Of a stretch of DNA of 30,261 bases, positions 29,050 to 30,261 are shown one piece after another. Position 1 is the first letter of the stretch, and each line of letters begins with the position of its first letter. The notes under the pieces are model-generated. The model ran no database searches and had not been told where the DNA came from. It worked only from the letters and a program-made list of their open reading frames with translations. Position numbers and translations under genes: made by a program. The stretch is from Desulfovibrio sp. (GTDB lineage Bacteria > Desulfobacterota > Desulfovibrionia > Desulfovibrionales > Desulfovibrionaceae), in the NCBI GenBank assembly GCA_031281815.1, contig JAITEY010000141.1, positions 1 to 30,261 of the forward strand, written 5' to 3'.

Positions 29050-30261
29050 TTATCCCTGAAGATTGAACAGGGACAGTCCTTTTTCTTCCGGCCTGACGTT
29101 CTTGCCGGCCCGTCCACGCGGCGCGGGAGGCGTGTCGGGGGCGCGCTGCGCGGGAAACGGGTTTGCCGGGGCGGCAGGTGGGCTTGCCGAGGTGGAGGCC
29201 GGGTTTGCCGGGGCGGCAGGTGAGCTCGCCGGGGTGAAAGCCGGGCTCGCCGGGGCGGCAGGTGGGCTCGCCGGGGTGAAAGCCGGGCTCGCCGGGGTGG
29301 AAGCCGGGTTTGCCGGGGTGGAAGCCGGGCTCGCCGGAGCGCGATAGAGAAAACGTTCCAGCGGCGCATTATAGTCGGACCAGCCTCCTTCCTCAACGCC
29401 CGCCAAGGCGTCTTCCACCTGCTTGAGTTTGGCGTCGAGCATGTCCGCGTAGTGCAGGGCCAGAGCTTCTGCGGTGGCGGGCAGGCGAGGGGCGCCGAAT
29501 TCGTAGGAGCCGTGGTGGCTCAGGATCATGTGTTCCAGGTGTTGCGCGAGTTCTTCCTCAAGGCCCGCCTGCCGCACGAAGCCGCCCAGCATGTCCGTGA
29601 AGAGGCCGATGTGCCCGATGAGCCGCCCGGGCGTGGTATAGTCGACGGCCGGACCTGCGCTCAGTTCCCGAAGTTTGCCCAGATCGTGGCATACCGCGCC
29701 GGCGAAAAGCGCCTGCCTGTCCAGTTCCGGGTAATGGTCGGCGATGCGCAGGCAGAGGCGGGCGACGGACAGGGTATGCTCCAGAAGCCCGCCGGCGTAG
29801 GCGTGGTGCAGGGACTTGGCCGCCGGGGCGATGCGCAGGGCGGGGGCGATGTCCGGGTCCGTCAGCAGGGTGAGGACGAATTTGCGCCAGGGCGCGTGGG
29901 TCAGGGTGTTGCCGGCGAGCTCGGTGAGTTCGCGCAGCATGTCGTCCGGGTTGCGTTTCGAGGCGGGCATGAAGAGCGCCATATCCAGCGACTGCTGCGC
30001 CGCCTCGTCCAGCATGCGCAGTTCGTCGACCACCAGGTCGGGCCTGTCGCGCCAGCTCCCGACCCGTCCTTTGACCCACACTAGGGCCCCCGGCGCAAGA
30101 GCCTGATAATTGCGGCTTTGCGGGCTCCAGATTTTGCCGGGTATGCTGCCCGTGGCGTCTTTGAACTCCAGCAGCCAGTAAGGACCGTTTTTGGACTGGT
30201 TCAGCCTGGCGGCGGAAAGGACGAAGAGGTCCGCCGCCTCGTCGCCGGGCTTGAGATCTTC
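29050..30261 (-). CDS. YhaM-like OB-fold/HD phosphohydrolase, N-terminus cut by right edge
   Basis: The frame is open to the window end, so the true start lies outside. The visible part begins with an OB-fold nucleic-acid-binding domain (EDLKPGDEAADLFVLSAARL, then PYWLLEFKDATGSIPGKIW). An HD domain follows with HAYAGGLLEHTLSVARLC, CHDLGKLRELS and MILSHHGSYEFGAP, whose His/Asp residues bind metal. This is the architecture of YhaM 3'-5' exoribonucleases. After the HD domain the protein carries nine degenerate seven-residue Pro/Ala-rich repeats, then a short basic end (RGRAGKNVRPEEKGLSLF). YhaM from Bacillus lacks such a tail. A GTG at 30081 is in frame but lies inside the OB fold and is not the start. 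Confidence 0.9.
   Translation of the reverse strand, partial: EDLKPGDEAADLFVLSAARLNQSKNGPYWLLEFKDATGSIPGKIWSPQSRNYQALAPGALVWVKGRVGSWRDRPDLVVDELRMLDEAAQQSLDMALFMPASKRNPDDMLRELTELAGNTLTHAPWRKFVLTLLTDPDIAPALRIAPAAKSLHHAYAGGLLEHTLSVARLCLRIADHYPELDRQALFAGAVCHDLGKLRELSAGPAVDYTTPGRLIGHIGLFTDMLGGFVRQAGLEEELAQHLEHMILSHHGSYEFGAPRLPATAEALALHYADMLDAKLKQVEDALAGVEEGGWSDYNAPLERFLYRAPASPASTPANPASTPASPAFTPASPPAAPASPAFTPASSPAAPANPASTSASPPAAPANPFPAQRAPDTPPAPRGRAGKNVRPEEKGLSLFNLQG
29165..29345. repeat. 21/42-bp minisatellite in the YhaM-like gene
   Basis: The marker cggcaggtg recurs at about 29172, 29214 and 29256, a 42-base period. Within it a 21-base unit (gccggggtgaaagccgggctc type) repeats about nine times. 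Units encode PASPAFT, PASPPAA, PANPAST and similar heptads, and remain in frame. Confidence 0.9.

Overview
The window looks like a chromosomal segment of a high-GC, Gram-negative deltaproteobacterium, most likely Desulfovibrionaceae. That placement is inferred from the GC-rich coding, the lpxC and DsbD-type genes (outer membrane and periplasm), a RicT-like protein next to metG, and the block rpmE - DUF1385 - prfA - prmC. No rRNA or tRNA gene was recognised. Almost everything is on the minus strand; the plus-strand exceptions are a MltB-type transglycosylase, an orphan OppF-type ATPase and a two-gene ABC-3C-like cassette.

Layout, left to right. 1-4297 (minus): a DsbD-type thiol-disulfide transporter cut by the left edge, metG with an unusual low-complexity tail, and a RicT/PSP1-family gene. 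4514-7446 (minus): a three-gene SsuABC/NitT/TauT-type importer. 7580-9055: a dnaA-family gene that lacks dnaN/gyrB neighbours and has altered key motifs. 9705-14270 (minus): lpxC, prmC, prfA, a DUF1385 membrane protein and rpmE. 14521-15471: a 3-hydroxyacyl-CoA dehydrogenase. 15947-17023 (plus): the transglycosylase. 17263-19263 (minus): a Kef-type antiporter with RCK domains, divergent from an OppF-like ATPase (19346-20281). 20338-20479: a 142-bp MITE-like element that keeps the relict start of a transposase. 20583-25614 (minus): a complete liv-type ABC importer, transcribed livK-livH-livM-livG-livF. 26290-28250 (plus): an ABC-3C middle component 6-like protein translationally coupled to a DUF2326-type ATPase. 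28329-30261 (minus): tmk and a YhaM-like OB-fold/HD phosphohydrolase cut by the right edge.

Most of the window is housekeeping: translation (metG, prfA, prmC, rpmE), lipid A synthesis (lpxC), dTMP kinase and envelope redox, with two nutrient importers. The accessory parts are the MITE and the AT-richer cassette at about 25.9-28.25 kb. The cassette resembles the ABC-3C predicted conflict systems, but no effector gene is visible on either side, and a structured leader precedes it.

A second theme is the number of short tandem duplications (18-70 bp) at gene ends, linkers and in intergenic DNA. They occur in the DsbD linker, MetG tail, PrmC N-terminus, DUF1385 and livK 3' ends, the YhaM tail, and the gaps next to dnaA and kef. 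Several have a 21-bp, seven-codon period.
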